Shown: positions 16,552-26,510 of the stretch, piece after piece
Position numbering within the stretch: the first letter of the stretch is position 1
How the letters are laid out: the number at the start of each line of letters is the position of its first letter
DNA from: Nevskiaceae bacterium
Lineage (GTDB): Bacteria > Pseudomonadota > Gammaproteobacteria > Nevskiales > Nevskiaceae
Direction of reading: 5' to 3'
DNA: 49,485 nt
NCBI GenBank assembly: GCA_008012115.1
Contig: SSEB01000002.1
Location: 1 to 49,485 of the forward strand
Translations under genes and position numbers: made by a program
Notes under the pieces: model-generated
Database searches by the model: none
What the model saw: only the letters and a program-made list of their open reading frames with translations
What the model was told of the DNA's origin: nothing

Positions 16552-16591
16552 GAAACTTTGACGGCGGTCCGCCGGCCGCGCGGCCGGCGGC

Positions 16592-18286
16592 TCAGTGCGT
16601 CAGCCGCTGCAGGGTTTCCTGCGGCGCGGTGGCGTCCGGCGCGTCCCTGACCGTGCGCTCGAGCAGGGCGCGCGCCTGATCCTTGTCGCCCATGGCCCAC
16701 ATCACCTCGCCCAGGTGCGCCGCGACCTCGGGGTCGGGGAAGCGGTCGTAGGCCTTCTGCAGCAGGGCGCGGGCCTCGCCGGTGTGGCCGAGCTTGAACT
16801 GCACCCAGCCCATGCTGTCGATCACGGCGGCGTCGTCCGGCGTCAGCTGCAGCGCGCGGGAGATCAGCTGGCTGGCCTCGTCGTAGCGCCGCGTGTGCAC
16901 GGTGAGCATGTAGCCCAGCGCGTTCATCGCGCGCGAATCGTTGGGGTCCTTGGCGAGGATGGCGCGCAGGTCCTTTTCCGCCAGCTCGATCCGGGCGGTG
17001 CGTTCGTAGACCAGCGAACGTCCGTAGAGCAGGTCGGCGTCGTCCGGCGTCTGCTTGAGGGCTTCGCCGTAGACCTTGATCGCACGATCGGGTTCGCCGG
17101 CGTTGAGCAGCAGGTCGCCCTCGGCCAGGTAGAAGCGCTGCTGGTACTGCGGCAGCTCCTCGCGCAGCTGCGCCATCAGGTCCTGCGCCTCGTCGATCTT
17201 GTGCATCGCCGCCAGCACGTAGGCATGGCGCACGGCGGCGTCGAGCGCGGAGCCGCCGCCATCGGCCTGCTCGTAGTAGTTGAGCGCCTGCGCATAGTTC
17301 TTGCGCACTTCCGCGATGCGGCCCAGCTGGTAGGCGGCGTCGGCGGCGCGCTTGCCGTCGAGCAGGCGCTTGAAGTGCTGCTCGGCCTCGGCGTAATTGC
17401 GGTCGTTGAAGGCGAGCACGCCCAGCGCGAAGTGCGCATCGGCGTAGTCCGGCTTGTCCTTGATCACGCGCAGCAGCTGGGTGCGCGCCGCTTCGCGCTG
17501 GTCGGATTCCAGCAGCAGCTTGGCGTAGCCCATGCGCAGGTCGGTGGCCTTGCTGTCGCCCTTGACCAGGGCCTCGAATTCACGGTCCGCCTCGTCCAGC
17601 TTGCCCTGCTTGACCAGCACGCCGGTCAGCAGCATGTGCTGATCCTTGTCCTTGGGCGCCAGCCGCACGGCCTCGCGCGCTGCGGCGTCGGCCAACTCGA
17701 TGCGGTTGAAGCGCAGCGCCAGCAGGCTCATGGCGTGCTGCGCGGCGGGCAGTTGCGGGCGCTTGGCGACCAGCTGGTTCATCACCGCCAGCGCGCCGTC
17801 GGCCTGCGAGTTATAGGCCATGCCCAGCAGACGCGCCGCCAGCATCATGCCGTCGGACGGACCGCCGGCAGCACCGCTGACGATGGCCTCGCACTGCGTG
17901 GTGGTTTCGGCGAGATTGCCCTCGATCAGCGACATGCGTGCGATCACCTCGCGCGCGTCCATCGAGCTGGGATCGAGCGCCAGCCACTTGCGCGCTGCCT
18001 GCAGCGCAGTATCGACTTCGCGCGCCGCCATCGCGTTTTCGGTGGCGCGCTTGGCCAGATCGACGTCGTTGACGGTCTCCAGCGCCTGCAGGAATTCGTG
18101 CGCCGCCACCGACGGCTGCTGCCGTCCGGCGGCCATTTCGCCCAGCATGATGTGGTACTGCGCATCCATGCGCGCGGTATCCGGCTTGTCCGCCGCCGAG
18201 GCCGGTGCGGTGCCGGCCATCAGGCTCACGATCAGGGACAGGGCAAGGTTGCGCAGGGGCGCGGCAGCAGGACGCGGAAGGTTCAC
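16592..18286 (-). CDS. Tetratricopeptide-repeat protein, exported
   Basis: The 564-residue protein has a signal peptide (residues about 12-31, ending ASAADK) followed by more than ten TPR helices pairs. Recognisable repeats include DADLLYGRSLVYERTAR, SRAMNALGYMLTVHTRRY and AAVIDSMGWVQFKLGHTGEA. Proteins of this type are regularly encoded upstream of lolB and are thought to act in the periplasm or at the outer membrane as scaffolds. The precise partner is unknown. It heads the minus-strand operon and is divergent from hemA across a 250-bp region that contains element 2. Confidence 0.9.
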   Translation of the reverse strand: MNLPRPAAAPLRNLALSLIVSLMAGTAPASAADKPDTARMDAQYHIMLGEMAAGRQQPSVAAHEFLQALETVNDVDLAKRATENAMAAREVDTALQAARKWLALDPSSMDAREVIARMSLIEGNLAETTTQCEAIVSGAAGGPSDGMMLAARLLGMAYNSQADGALAVMNQLVAKRPQLPAAQHAMSLLALRFNRIELADAAAREAVRLAPKDKDQHMLLTGVLVKQGKLDEADREFEALVKGDSKATDLRMGYAKLLLESDQREAARTQLLRVIKDKPDYADAHFALGVLAFNDRNYAEAEQHFKRLLDGKRAADAAYQLGRIAEVRKNYAQALNYYEQADGGGSALDAAVRHAYVLAAMHKIDEAQDLMAQLREELPQYQQRFYLAEGDLLLNAGEPDRAIKVYGEALKQTPDDADLLYGRSLVYERTARIELAEKDLRAILAKDPNDSRAMNALGYMLTVHTRRYDEASQLISRALQLTPDDAAVIDSMGWVQFKLGHTGEARALLQKAYDRFPDPEVAAHLGEVMWAMGDKDQARALLERTVRDAPDATAPQETLQRLTH

Positions 18287-18369
18287 GGAGCGGTCTGGTC
18301 GAGGGGGAACGGATCAGAGACCTTTCTATCACACCAGGGTTCCGGCGACAGCCTGCCGGCATCGGGACG

Positions 18370-18481
18370 CCACCCGCTGTCGCTGGCAGCGCCAGGCAGG
18401 TTGTTATATTTAATTTATCGATATTAAATATGATAAATATAATATCACATCTCCCATGACGCATGGACCTACAGCGGGTGA
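18370..18481. repeat. 112-bp dyad element, copy 2
   Basis: The termini are CCACCCGCTGT and ACAGCGGGTGA, an 11-bp inverted repeat with one outer mismatch; the flanks GGACG and CGTCC extend it further. The core 18403-18448 starts GTTAT and ends ATCAC (the GTGAT variant), with 33-bp arms on both sides. It lies between the divergent TPR gene (83 bp) and hemA (55 bp). A TATAAT hexamer on the plus strand at 18438-18443 could serve hemA. Confidence 0.92.
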
Positions 18482-18536
18482 CGTCCGGTCGGTGCCTTGC
18501 TTGTGCCTGTCGGGGGCGATGCCGGAAAATTAACTC

Positions 18537-19805
18537 ATGAGCTTGATCACGCTGGGCCTCTCGCATCACAACGCGCCTGTCGAGGCGCGCGAGCGCCTTG
18601 CGTTTGCCGAGGCCGACCTGCCGACGGCGCTGCAGAGGCTGCGCGCACTGCCGGGCGTGGACGAGGCCGCTATCCTGTCCACCTGCAACCGCACCGAGAT
18701 CATGACCGTGGCGCCACTCGGCGAGGAGGCGCGCATCCTCGACTGGTGGCGGCGCGAGCGCCAGACGCCGGAAGGCTACCTGGAGAAATTCCTCTACACC
18801 CATCGCGACGCCGGCAGCATCGCGCACAGCCTGCGCGTGGCCTCCGGCCTGGACTCGATGGTGATCGGCGAGCCGCAGATCCTCGGCCAGATGAAGCAGT
18901 CCTTCGCCACCGCCAGCGAGGTGAAGTCTCTGGGGCCGGTGCTGTCGCGCCTGTTCCAGCACGCCTTCGCCGTGGCCAAGCTGGTGCGCAACGAGACCCA
19001 GGTCGGCGCGCACCCGGTGTCGATGGCCTACGCCGCGGTGCAGATGTCCAAGCGCATCTTCGCCGACCTGCACAGCCAGACGGCGCTGCTGATCGGCGCC
19101 GGCGAGATGATCCAGCTGATCGCGCGCTACCTCAACCAGAACGGCATCGGCCGCGTGATCGTCGCCAACCGCAGCCTCGACCGCGCCGAAAAGCTGGCGC
19201 GCGAGATGCGCGGCTACGCCATCACGCTCAACGATCTGCCCGGCCACCTTGGCGACGCCGACCTGATCATCTCCAGCACCGCCGCGCGCGGTTACGTGCT
19301 GGAGCAGCCGGTGATGGAGCTGGCCGCCAGCAAGCGCCGCCGCCGCAAGCCGGTGTTCATGATGGATCTGGCGGTGCCGCGCGACATCGACCCGCGCATC
19401 GGTCGCATGGAAGACGTCTACCTCTACACCGTCGACGACCTGCGCGCGGTGATCGAGGAAAACATGAAGCTGCGCGAGGCCTCGGCGCAGCAGGCCGAGG
19501 TGCTGGTGGTCGAGCACGCGCAGGAATTCGCGCGCTGGCTCGAAGGCCGCGACGCCGCCGGCACCATCGCGCAGTTGCGCGCGCAGGCGCGCGTCCACCG
19601 CGATGAGGTGCTCGACAAGGCGCGCCGCCGCCTGGCCTCCGGCGAATCGCCGGAAGACGTGATGAATTTCCTCGCCGACACGCTCAGCAACAAGCTGATG
19701 CATGCGCCCAGCCACGCGCTGCGCCATGCCAGCGCGGTGGAGCAGGCGCTGCTGCTCAACGCGGTGCGCAAGCTTTACGAACTGCCGGACGACTCCGAAA
19801 ACTAG
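18537..19805 (+). CDS. hemA: Glutamyl-tRNA reductase
   Basis: The 422-residue enzyme reduces Glu-tRNA to glutamate-1-semialdehyde, the first step of C5 tetrapyrrole synthesis. The start [20 protein letters not shown] is typical. The active-site Cys50 lies in STCNRTE. The NADPH-binding domain carries [17 protein letters not shown] and [13 protein letters not shown], and the dimerisation helices close the protein. It is divergent from the TPR-lolB-ispE operon and followed by prfA and prmC, as in Pseudomonas and relatives. Confidence 0.97.
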   Translation: MSLITLGLSHHNAPVEARERLAFAEADLPTALQRLRALPGVDEAAILSTCNRTEIMTVAPLGEEARILDWWRRERQTPEGYLEKFLYTHRDAGSIAHSLRVASGLDSMVIGEPQILGQMKQSFATASEVKSLGPVLSRLFQHAFAVAKLVRNETQVGAHPVSMAYAAVQMSKRIFADLHSQTALLIGAGEMIQLIARYLNQNGIGRVIVANRSLDRAEKLAREMRGYAITLNDLPGHLGDADLIISSTAARGYVLEQPVMELAASKRRRRKPVFMMDLAVPRDIDPRIGRMEDVYLYTVDDLRAVIEENMKLREASAQQAEVLVVEHAQEFARWLEGRDAAGTIAQLRAQARVHRDEVLDKARRRLASGESPEDVMNFLADTLSNKLMHAPSHALRHASAVEQALLLNAVRKLYELPDDSEN

Positions 19806-19809
19806 ATCA

Positions 19810-19908
19810 CCCCTCTCCCGCATGCGGGAGAGGGGCAGGGGAGAGGGCGCGCGTTGCCTGCGGTGGCGCTCCCTCTCCCCCAACCCCTCTCCCGGCACGG
19901 GAGAGGGG
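19810..19908. repeat. Pair of CCCTCTCCC...GGGAGAGGG palindromes between hemA and prfA
   Basis: Two hairpin-forming palindromes occur: 19810-19835 (CCCCTCTCCC, loop GCATGC in a perfect palindrome) and 19884-19908 (CCCCTCTCCCG, loop GCA). Short CCCTCTCCC stretches lie between them. Palindromes of this wording are frequent intergenic repeats in GC-rich proteobacteria. The second ends in GGGGAGGA, which provides the ribosome binding site of prfA 9 nt before its ATG, so folding could mask translation start. Confidence 0.85.
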
Positions 19909-19917
19909 AGGAACCGC

Positions 19918-20997
19918 ATGAAAACCTCTCTCCTCAGCAAGCTGCAGCAGATGGCCGAGCGCCGCGAAGAAATCGCGGGCGAGCTGTCGTCGCCGGAAGT
20001 CACCGGCAACCCCGAGAAGTTCCGGCGCCTGTCGCAGGAGTACGCGCAGCTCGGCCCGCTGACCGAGGCCTATGCCGCGCACGTCGCCACGCTCCAGGAG
20101 ATCGACAGCCTGGTGCAGATGCAGTCCGACCCGGACCGCGAACTGCGCGACATGGCCGAGGCGGAACTGCCGGCCGCGCGGGAACGTCTGGCGGCGCTGG
20201 AAAAAGAACTGCAGGGCTACCTCGTGCCCAAGGACCCGCTCGACGCCAACAACGTGTTTCTCGAAATCCGCGCCGGCACCGGCGGCGACGAGGCGGCGAT
20301 CTTTGCCGGCGACCTGTTCCGCATGTACTCCAAGTACGCCGAGTCGCTGGGCTGGAGCATCGAGGTGCTGAGCGAGAGCGAGGGCGAGCACGGCGGCTTC
20401 AAGGAAATCATCTCGCGCATCGCCGGCTACGGCGCCTACTCGCGGCTCAAGTTCGAGTCCGGCGCGCATCGCGTGCAGCGCGTGCCCGCCACCGAGACGC
20501 AGGGACGCATCCATACCAGCGCCGCCACCGTTGCGGTGCTGCCGGAGATCGAGGAAGCGCAGATCGAGATCAACCCGGCCGATCTGAAGATCGATACGTA
20601 TCGCTCCAGCGGCGCCGGCGGCCAGCACGTCAACAAGACCGAGTCGGCGATCCGCATCACGCATCTCCCGACCGGCGTGGTGGTGGAGTGCCAGGAAGAA
20701 CGCAGCCAGCACAAGAACCGCGCCAAGGCCATGGCCCTGCTCGGCTCGCGACTGCTCGACGCCAAGCGCAGCCAGCAGGAGAAGGACATGGCGGCGACGC
20801 GCAAGAAGCTGGTCGGCAGCGGCGACCGCAGCGAGCGCATCCGCACCTACAACTTCCCCCAGGGTCGCGTCACCGACCATCGCATCAACCTGACGCTGTA
20901 CCAGCTCGACCGCGTGATCGAAGGCGGACTCGACCCGGTGATCGGCCCGCTGCTGGCCGAGTATCAGGCCGAGCAGCTGGCGGAACTGGGCGAATGA
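19918..20997 (+). CDS. prfA: Peptide chain release factor 1
   Basis: The 359-residue factor terminates translation at UAA and UAG. It contains the RF1 codon-recognition motif PAT in [15 protein letters not shown] and the catalytic GGQ loop in [18 protein letters not shown] 19918 follows GGGGAGGAACCGC. The stop overlaps the prmC start (ATGA), which links production of the factor and its methylase. Confidence 0.97.
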   Translation: MKTSLLSKLQQMAERREEIAGELSSPEVTGNPEKFRRLSQEYAQLGPLTEAYAAHVATLQEIDSLVQMQSDPDRELRDMAEAELPAARERLAALEKELQGYLVPKDPLDANNVFLEIRAGTGGDEAAIFAGDLFRMYSKYAESLGWSIEVLSESEGEHGGFKEIISRIAGYGAYSRLKFESGAHRVQRVPATETQGRIHTSAATVAVLPEIEEAQIEINPADLKIDTYRSSGAGGQHVNKTESAIRITHLPTGVVVECQEERSQHKNRAKAMALLGSRLLDAKRSQQEKDMAATRKKLVGSGDRSERIRTYNFPQGRVTDHRINLTLYQLDRVIEGGLDPVIGPLLAEYQAEQLAELGE

Positions 20998-21827
20998 CCA
21001 CGCTCGGCGAGGCGCTGGTGGCGGCGCAGGCGCGACTGGCGCCGGTCAGCGACAGCCCGCGCCTCGATGCGGAACTGCTGCTTGCCCACGCCGGCGGCCT
21101 CAACCGTGCGCAGATTTTCATGCGACTGCACGAGCCGCTGGCCGCAGCCACCCGGACCGAATTCGAAACGCTGGTCGCGCGCCGCGCGCGGCAGGAACCA
21201 GTGGCCTACATCACTGGCGAGAAAGACTTCTGGACGCTGACGCTGAAGGTGACGCCGGCGGTGCTGGTGCCGCGACCGGACACCGAACTGCTGGTGGAAT
21301 GGGCATTGCAGCTGCTGCGCGACCGACCGCGGCCGCGCATCGCCGACCTGGGCACCGGCAGCGGCGCGCTGGCGCTGGCGCTGGCGGCCGAGCGCGAGGA
21401 CGCGCAGGTGAGCGCCACCGATGTGTCCGACGAGGCTCTGGCGGTGGCGCGGCTCAATGCGCAGCAGCTGGGTCTGCAGCGGGTGGCGTTTCATCACGGC
21501 AGTTGGTTTGGCGCGCTGCCCGAGGCGCACTACGACCTGATCGTGTCCAATCCGCCCTACATCGCGCGTGACGACGGCCATCTCGCCGCGCTGCGGCACG
21601 AGCCGATGCTGGCTTTGACCGACGGTGCCGACGGCCTCAATGCCCTGCGCGAGATTGTCGCCGGCGCGCCGGCGCGGCTCGCGCCCGGCGGCGGGCTGCT
21701 GCTCGAGCACGGCTACGACCAGGGGGCGGCGGTGCGTGCGCTGCTCGCGGACGCGGGGTTCGTCGACATCGAAACCCGGCGCGACCTTGGCGGTCACGAG
21801 CGGGCCAGCGCGGGGCGCCGGCCATGA
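20994..21827 (+). CDS. prmC: Release-factor glutamine methyltransferase
   Basis: The 277-residue SAM-dependent enzyme methylates the Gln of the GGQ motif in RF1 and RF2. The N-terminal helical RF-binding domain starts [14 protein letters not shown]. The Rossmann domain has [17 protein letters not shown], and VSNPPYIA carries the catalytic NPPY motif. ATG overlaps the prfA stop by 4 nt, and its own stop overlaps the next gene in the same way, so the set is translated as a coupled operon. Confidence 0.96.
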   Translation: MTTLGEALVAAQARLAPVSDSPRLDAELLLAHAGGLNRAQIFMRLHEPLAAATRTEFETLVARRARQEPVAYITGEKDFWTLTLKVTPAVLVPRPDTELLVEWALQLLRDRPRPRIADLGTGSGALALALAAEREDAQVSATDVSDEALAVARLNAQQLGLQRVAFHHGSWFGALPEAHYDLIVSNPPYIARDDGHLAALRHEPMLALTDGADGLNALREIVAGAPARLAPGGGLLLEHGYDQGAAVRALLADAGFVDIETRRDLGGHERASAGRRP

Positions 21828-22552
21828 GTGACTTCGCCCGCTACAGCCGTCAGGTCGTGTTGCGCGAGCTTGGCGTCAACGGCCAGCAGCTGCTGCGCGA
21901 CTCCACCGCCCTGGTGATCGGTCTGGGCGGCCTGGGCACGGCGGCGGCGCTGTATCTTGCCGGCGCCGGTATCGGACGCCTGATCCTCGCCGACCGCGAC
22001 CGCGTGGAGCAAAGCAACCTGCAGCGACAGATTCTCTACCGGCAGGCCGACGTCGGCCGCGCCAAGACCGAGGCGGCGCGGGCGCAACTGGCCGCGCTCA
22101 ATCCCGAGGTCGACATCGAACGGTGCGACGCCGACGAAGCGCTGGCCGCGGTGCCGCAGGCCGACGTGGTGCTCGACTGCACCGACAATTTCCCCAGCCG
22201 CTTCGCCATCAACGCCGCCTGTGTCCGCGCGCGCCGGCCGCTGGTGTCGGGCGCTGCGATCCGCTTCGAGGGCCAGCTCGCGGTGTTCGACCTGCGCCGT
22301 GGCGGGCCTTGCTACGCCTGTCTCTACCCCGACGCCGGCGAGGCGCAGGAAACCTGCGAGGAAGCCGGCATCCTCGGTCCGGTGGTGGGCAGCGTCGGCA
22401 GCCTGCAGGCGCTGGCGGCGCTCAAGCTGCTGCTGGGCCTGGGCGACGATGCCGGTCACCTGCTGACCTGGGACGCCTTGTCGATGCGCTGGCGCCGGCT
22501 GAAAATGGCGGCCGACCCCCAATGCCCCGTGTGTGGAAACCGACATGCCTGA
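21824..22552 (+). CDS. HesA/MoeB/ThiF-family adenylyltransferase
   Basis: The 242-residue protein has the E1-like fold that adenylates the C-terminal Gly of ThiS/MoaD-type sulfur carriers. It shows RYSRQVVLRELGVNGQQLL, the ATP loop VIGLGGLGTAAALYLAGAG, the Arg finger motif SNLQRQILY, the Asp of DCTDNFPSR, and two zinc CxxC pairs (PCYACLYP and CPVCG). The position after prmC is where moeB is found in many gammaproteobacteria. MoeB versus ThiF cannot be decided from sequence alone, so I give no symbol. It overlaps prmC by 4 nt and the next gene by 8 nt. Confidence 0.9.
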   Translation: MSDFARYSRQVVLRELGVNGQQLLRDSTALVIGLGGLGTAAALYLAGAGIGRLILADRDRVEQSNLQRQILYRQADVGRAKTEAARAQLAALNPEVDIERCDADEALAAVPQADVVLDCTDNFPSRFAINAACVRARRPLVSGAAIRFEGQLAVFDLRRGGPCYACLYPDAGEAQETCEEAGILGPVVGSVGSLQALAALKLLLGLGDDAGHLLTWDALSMRWRRLKMAADPQCPVCGNRHA

Positions 22553-22874
22553 ACAGCCGCTGGTGCTGCCGCGCCGCCTCGCCATCCAGATCCTGCACGA
22601 GGCGCAGATTGCGCAGCCGCAGGCCATCCACGGCTGGGTGCGTGGCGCGGACCAGCCGCAGGCGTATCACGCCGGCGAGCCGCCGGCCGGTGTGCCGCTG
22701 TGGGCGCGGCTGTGGTCCAACCCGCTGGCACCGGCGGTGCCGGAGGCCACGCAGCTCGCCGCCGGCGGCCTGCACCTGGTGATCTCGCTCAATACCAAGG
22801 GCGTGCTGGAGATGCGCGCCTGGGAGCTGGTGCAAGGCCAGCCGCAGGAGCGCGTGCTGAAAGTGCGCGACTGA
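22545..22874 (+). CDS. JAMM/MPN-like protein lacking the metal-binding motif
   Basis: The 109-residue protein follows the layout of bacterial JAMM peptidases, which cut ubiquitin-like sulfur carriers. LVLPRRLAIQILHEAQIAQPQ matches the first strand and helix, and the end (GGLHLVISLNTKGVLEMRAWEL) matches the 'y-l-I-V-S-L...R-A-w' strand region. The HxHP and distal Asp ligands are absent: the middle part is WARLWSNPLAPAVPEATQLAA, so it is probably not a metalloprotease. It overlaps the ThiF-like gene, a usual partner of JAMM proteins. It may bind the carrier or E1 without cleavage. The family call is my pattern judgement. Confidence 0.55.
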   Translation: MPEQPLVLPRRLAIQILHEAQIAQPQAIHGWVRGADQPQAYHAGEPPAGVPLWARLWSNPLAPAVPEATQLAAGGLHLVISLNTKGVLEMRAWELVQGQPQERVLKVRD

Positions 22875-22940
22875 CACCCGCTTGGGGCTGGCCCGGAAAT
22901 GGGCTAGGGTGCGCTCGAACGTCCAGGCGAGGAGCGCGCA

Positions 22941-23729
22941 ATGAGCGAGACCAAGATCACCACCGAGCGGCACGGCCACGTGCTGCTGATCGGCTTCAAC
23001 CGGCCGACCAAGTACAACGGCTTCGACCCCGACATGTTCATGCAGCTGGCCGATGCCTACGGCGTGCTGGATGCCGATCCCGAACTGCGCTGTGGCCTGG
23101 TGTTCGCGCACGGTCCGCATTTCACCGCCGGTCTCGACCTGCCGCAGTGGGGCGGCCTGTTCTCCTCCGGCAAGTGGCCGGATTTCGCGCCGCACCAGCG
23201 CGATCCGCTGGGGCTGGTGCCGGAGAAGCGCGTCAGCAAGCCCCTGGTGTTCTCCATCCAGGGCATCTGCTTCACCATCGGCATCGAGCTGGCGCTGGCC
23301 GGCGACATCCGCGTCTGCTGCGGCAATGCGCGCTTCGGCCAGATCGAGGTCAAGCGCGGCATCTATGCCTGCGGCGGCGCCACCGTGCGCATGGTGCAGG
23401 AGTTCGGCTGGGCCAATGCCCAGCGCTACCTGCTCACCGGCGACGAGTTCAACGCACAGGAAGCGCATCGCATCGGCCTGGTGCAGGAGATCGTGCTGTC
23501 GGAGAAGCCCTACGAGCGCGGCCTGGCGCTGGCGGAAAAAGTGGCGAAGCAGGCGCCGCTGGGCGTCTACGGCAGCCTCAAGTCCTCGCGTCTGTCTTTG
23601 GAACGCGACATGCAGACCGCGATCGCGCGCTTCATGCCGGACCTGGTGCCGGTGATGAAGAGCGAGGACGTGCAGGAAGGCGTGAAATCCTTCATCGAGC
23701 GCCGCGAGGCGCAGTTCAAGGGGCGCTGA
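22941..23729 (+). CDS. Enoyl-CoA hydratase/isomerase family protein (crotonase)
   Basis: The 262-residue protein has the crotonase fold: an oxyanion-hole segment FTAGLDLPQWGG, then GICFTIGIELALAGDIRVC and ARFGQIEVKRGIYACGGATVRM. Glu residues are present at both usual hydratase positions (IEL and IEV), so hydratase activity is plausible, though substrate cannot be inferred. GGAG lies 8 nt before the ATG. It is separated from the preceding operon by 66 bp and is convergent with the MgtC/DUF4010 gene; element 3 fills almost the whole gap between their stop codons. Confidence 0.9.
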   Translation: MSETKITTERHGHVLLIGFNRPTKYNGFDPDMFMQLADAYGVLDADPELRCGLVFAHGPHFTAGLDLPQWGGLFSSGKWPDFAPHQRDPLGLVPEKRVSKPLVFSIQGICFTIGIELALAGDIRVCCGNARFGQIEVKRGIYACGGATVRMVQEFGWANAQRYLLTGDEFNAQEAHRIGLVQEIVLSEKPYERGLALAEKVAKQAPLGVYGSLKSSRLSLERDMQTAIARFMPDLVPVMKSEDVQEGVKSFIERREAQFKGR

Positions 23730-23744
23730 AACGGCACGAAGGCG

Positions 23745-23856
23745 CCACCCGCTGTGAGCGCTGACACTGGGCGGGACGTGATAAATTAATTACTGAAAAT
23801 AAAATCAATAAATAAATTATAACGTCTACACCCTGCGCGGAGCGGAGAGCGGGTGG
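23745..23856. repeat. 112-bp dyad element, copy 3
   Basis: The termini are CCACCCGCT and AGCGGGTGG. The core 23778-23823 starts GTGAT and ends ATAAC, each exactly 33 bp from an end. It lies between two convergent genes, 15 bp after the crotonase stop and 7 bp before the stop of the MgtC/DUF4010 gene. A promoter function makes little sense here. Confidence 0.93.
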
Positions 23857-23863
23857 CCGTTTT

Positions 23864-25117
23864 TCAGACCAGGCGACCCGTCCAGATCGCCGCCAGCCAG
23901 GCGGCGAGAATCACCAGCAGCAGCCCCGGGACAATCTGCCGCGCGAAGCGGCGGCCGCCGAGCGTGATCGCCAGCGTCATCTTGGTCAGGGTGTTGGTGG
24001 TCAGCGCCACCAGGATCGGCAGCGTGGCGTCGGCCGCCGCCAGCTTGCCGCCAGCGACCAGCGAGGCCACGGAAATCGCCGCCGCGTGCGTATCGGCAAA
24101 TCCGGCGAGGCCGGCGGTCGCCACCAGCGCCGCATTGCCGGCGAACTCGCGCACCGCCGCCGACAGCATCAGCACCACGGACACCGTCGCCGCGAACAGC
24201 AGCGCCGTGCGCAGCTCGAAGGCCTGACCGGCCGGCGCCTGCGGTGATCCCGCGGTGCGCAGGCTGCGCAGCGTGAACAGCGCGCCCCAGGCCGCGGCCG
24301 CCACGCCCGAGGCCACCAGCGGCAGCGCCACGCCGGCCAGCACCGCGGGACTGGTGGCGGCCAGCACCGCCGCCATCTGGATCACGGTGGCGACGGTGGA
24401 CAGGGTGGCGCCGGCGACGGCGGCCGACATCAGCGCCGGCTCGCGCTGCGCCCGACCGCCAAGGGCGCCGATGGTGGCGCTGCTGGACACGAAGCCCGCG
24501 GCCAGGCCCGACAGCGGCAGGCCCAGCCGCGCACCGAGCGCGCGATGCGCAATGTGGCCGGCGGCGCCGATCGTCATCACCAGCACCACCAGCCGCCAGA
24601 TCGTCCGGGGATTGAGCACGCCCAGCGGATCGATCACGCGATCCGGCGTCATCGGCAGGATCACCACCGCCGCCGCCAGCAGCATCAGGCCGGAATGCAG
24701 CTCCTGCTCCGACAAGGCGCGGCTGACGAAACGATGCAGCGCCTGCTTGGACGCCAGCAGCACGGCGACGCCGACGGCGATGGCGCCGGCCAGCGCCGGC
24801 TGCGCGATGGACAGCAGGCCGAGCAGGTAGGTGCTCACCATCGCCACCTCGGTGGTCAGACCGGGATCGTCGTCGCGATTGCGCAGGTACGACAGCACCG
24901 CGAAGGCGCCGACGATCAGTGCGCCGATGGCCGGCAGGGCGTCGCCACCGGCCGCGGCGGTCATGCCGCCGAGCAGGGACAGCAGCGCGAAAGTGCGCAG
25001 TCCGGCGGCGGCGCGGGTCGGCCCTTCGCCCTTGCGGCGCTCGCGCTCGGTGCCGATCAGCAGGCCGATGCACAGCGCCACCAGCAGGCGCAGCAGCAGG
25101 GCGGGATCGAGCGTCAT
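23864..25117 (-). CDS. MgtC/SapB-DUF4010 family membrane protein
   Basis: The 417-residue inner-membrane protein has about 12 hydrophobic segments. The N-terminal part is MgtC-like: LLIGTERERRKGEGPTRAAAG followed by LRTFALLSLLGGMTAA is the conserved E-R and A-G-L-R-T block. The rest is the DUF4010 half (repeated VGVAVLLASKQ, LPMTPDRVIDPLG and GFADTHAAAISVASL). The transported substrate of this family is not established. It is a single gene, convergent with the crotonase. Confidence 0.88.
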   Translation of the reverse strand: MTLDPALLLRLLVALCIGLLIGTERERRKGEGPTRAAAGLRTFALLSLLGGMTAAAGGDALPAIGALIVGAFAVLSYLRNRDDDPGLTTEVAMVSTYLLGLLSIAQPALAGAIAVGVAVLLASKQALHRFVSRALSEQELHSGLMLLAAAVVILPMTPDRVIDPLGVLNPRTIWRLVVLVMTIGAAGHIAHRALGARLGLPLSGLAAGFVSSSATIGALGGRAQREPALMSAAVAGATLSTVATVIQMAAVLAATSPAVLAGVALPLVASGVAAAAWGALFTLRSLRTAGSPQAPAGQAFELRTALLFAATVSVVLMLSAAVREFAGNAALVATAGLAGFADTHAAAISVASLVAGGKLAAADATLPILVALTTNTLTKMTLAITLGGRRFARQIVPGLLLVILAAWLAAIWTGRLV

Positions 25118-25270
25118 CGCGCGGCGGTGGTCACAGCGTTCATGCGCAGCATTATCGCCCTGCGCCGCGGCGACGGCGTTGATGCACGTCAGCCTGTGCT
25201 TGCCACGCGTCGTCCGGCGACCCGCAGGTGCTCGTTGTTCCCTGCGCCGGTCCGCCCGGCGCCAATGCGA

Positions 25271-26419
<1,149 letters not shown>

Positions 26420-26460
26420 GAGGGCATCATGGGGTGGTGGCCCCGGTATTCAAGACCTTG

Positions 26461-26490
26461 AAACGAAACAGGCCCCGCGAGCGGGGCCTG
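26461..26490 (-). terminator. Terminator after the outer-membrane protein gene
   Basis: On the minus strand CAGGCCCCGC and GCGGGGCCTG form a 10-bp stem with a 2-nt loop, then TTTCGTTT follows. It lies 20 bp past the stop codon at 26511. Confidence 0.88.
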
Positions 26491-26510
26491 CGTGCTGCTG
26501 AGGGAAATAC

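Noticed and set aside
22874..22940. CACCCGCT just after the JAMM-like gene as an element end
   Set aside because: There is no GTTAT at 33 bp, no AT core and no partner end; only 66 bp separate the genes. It could be a relic, but the sequence gives no support.
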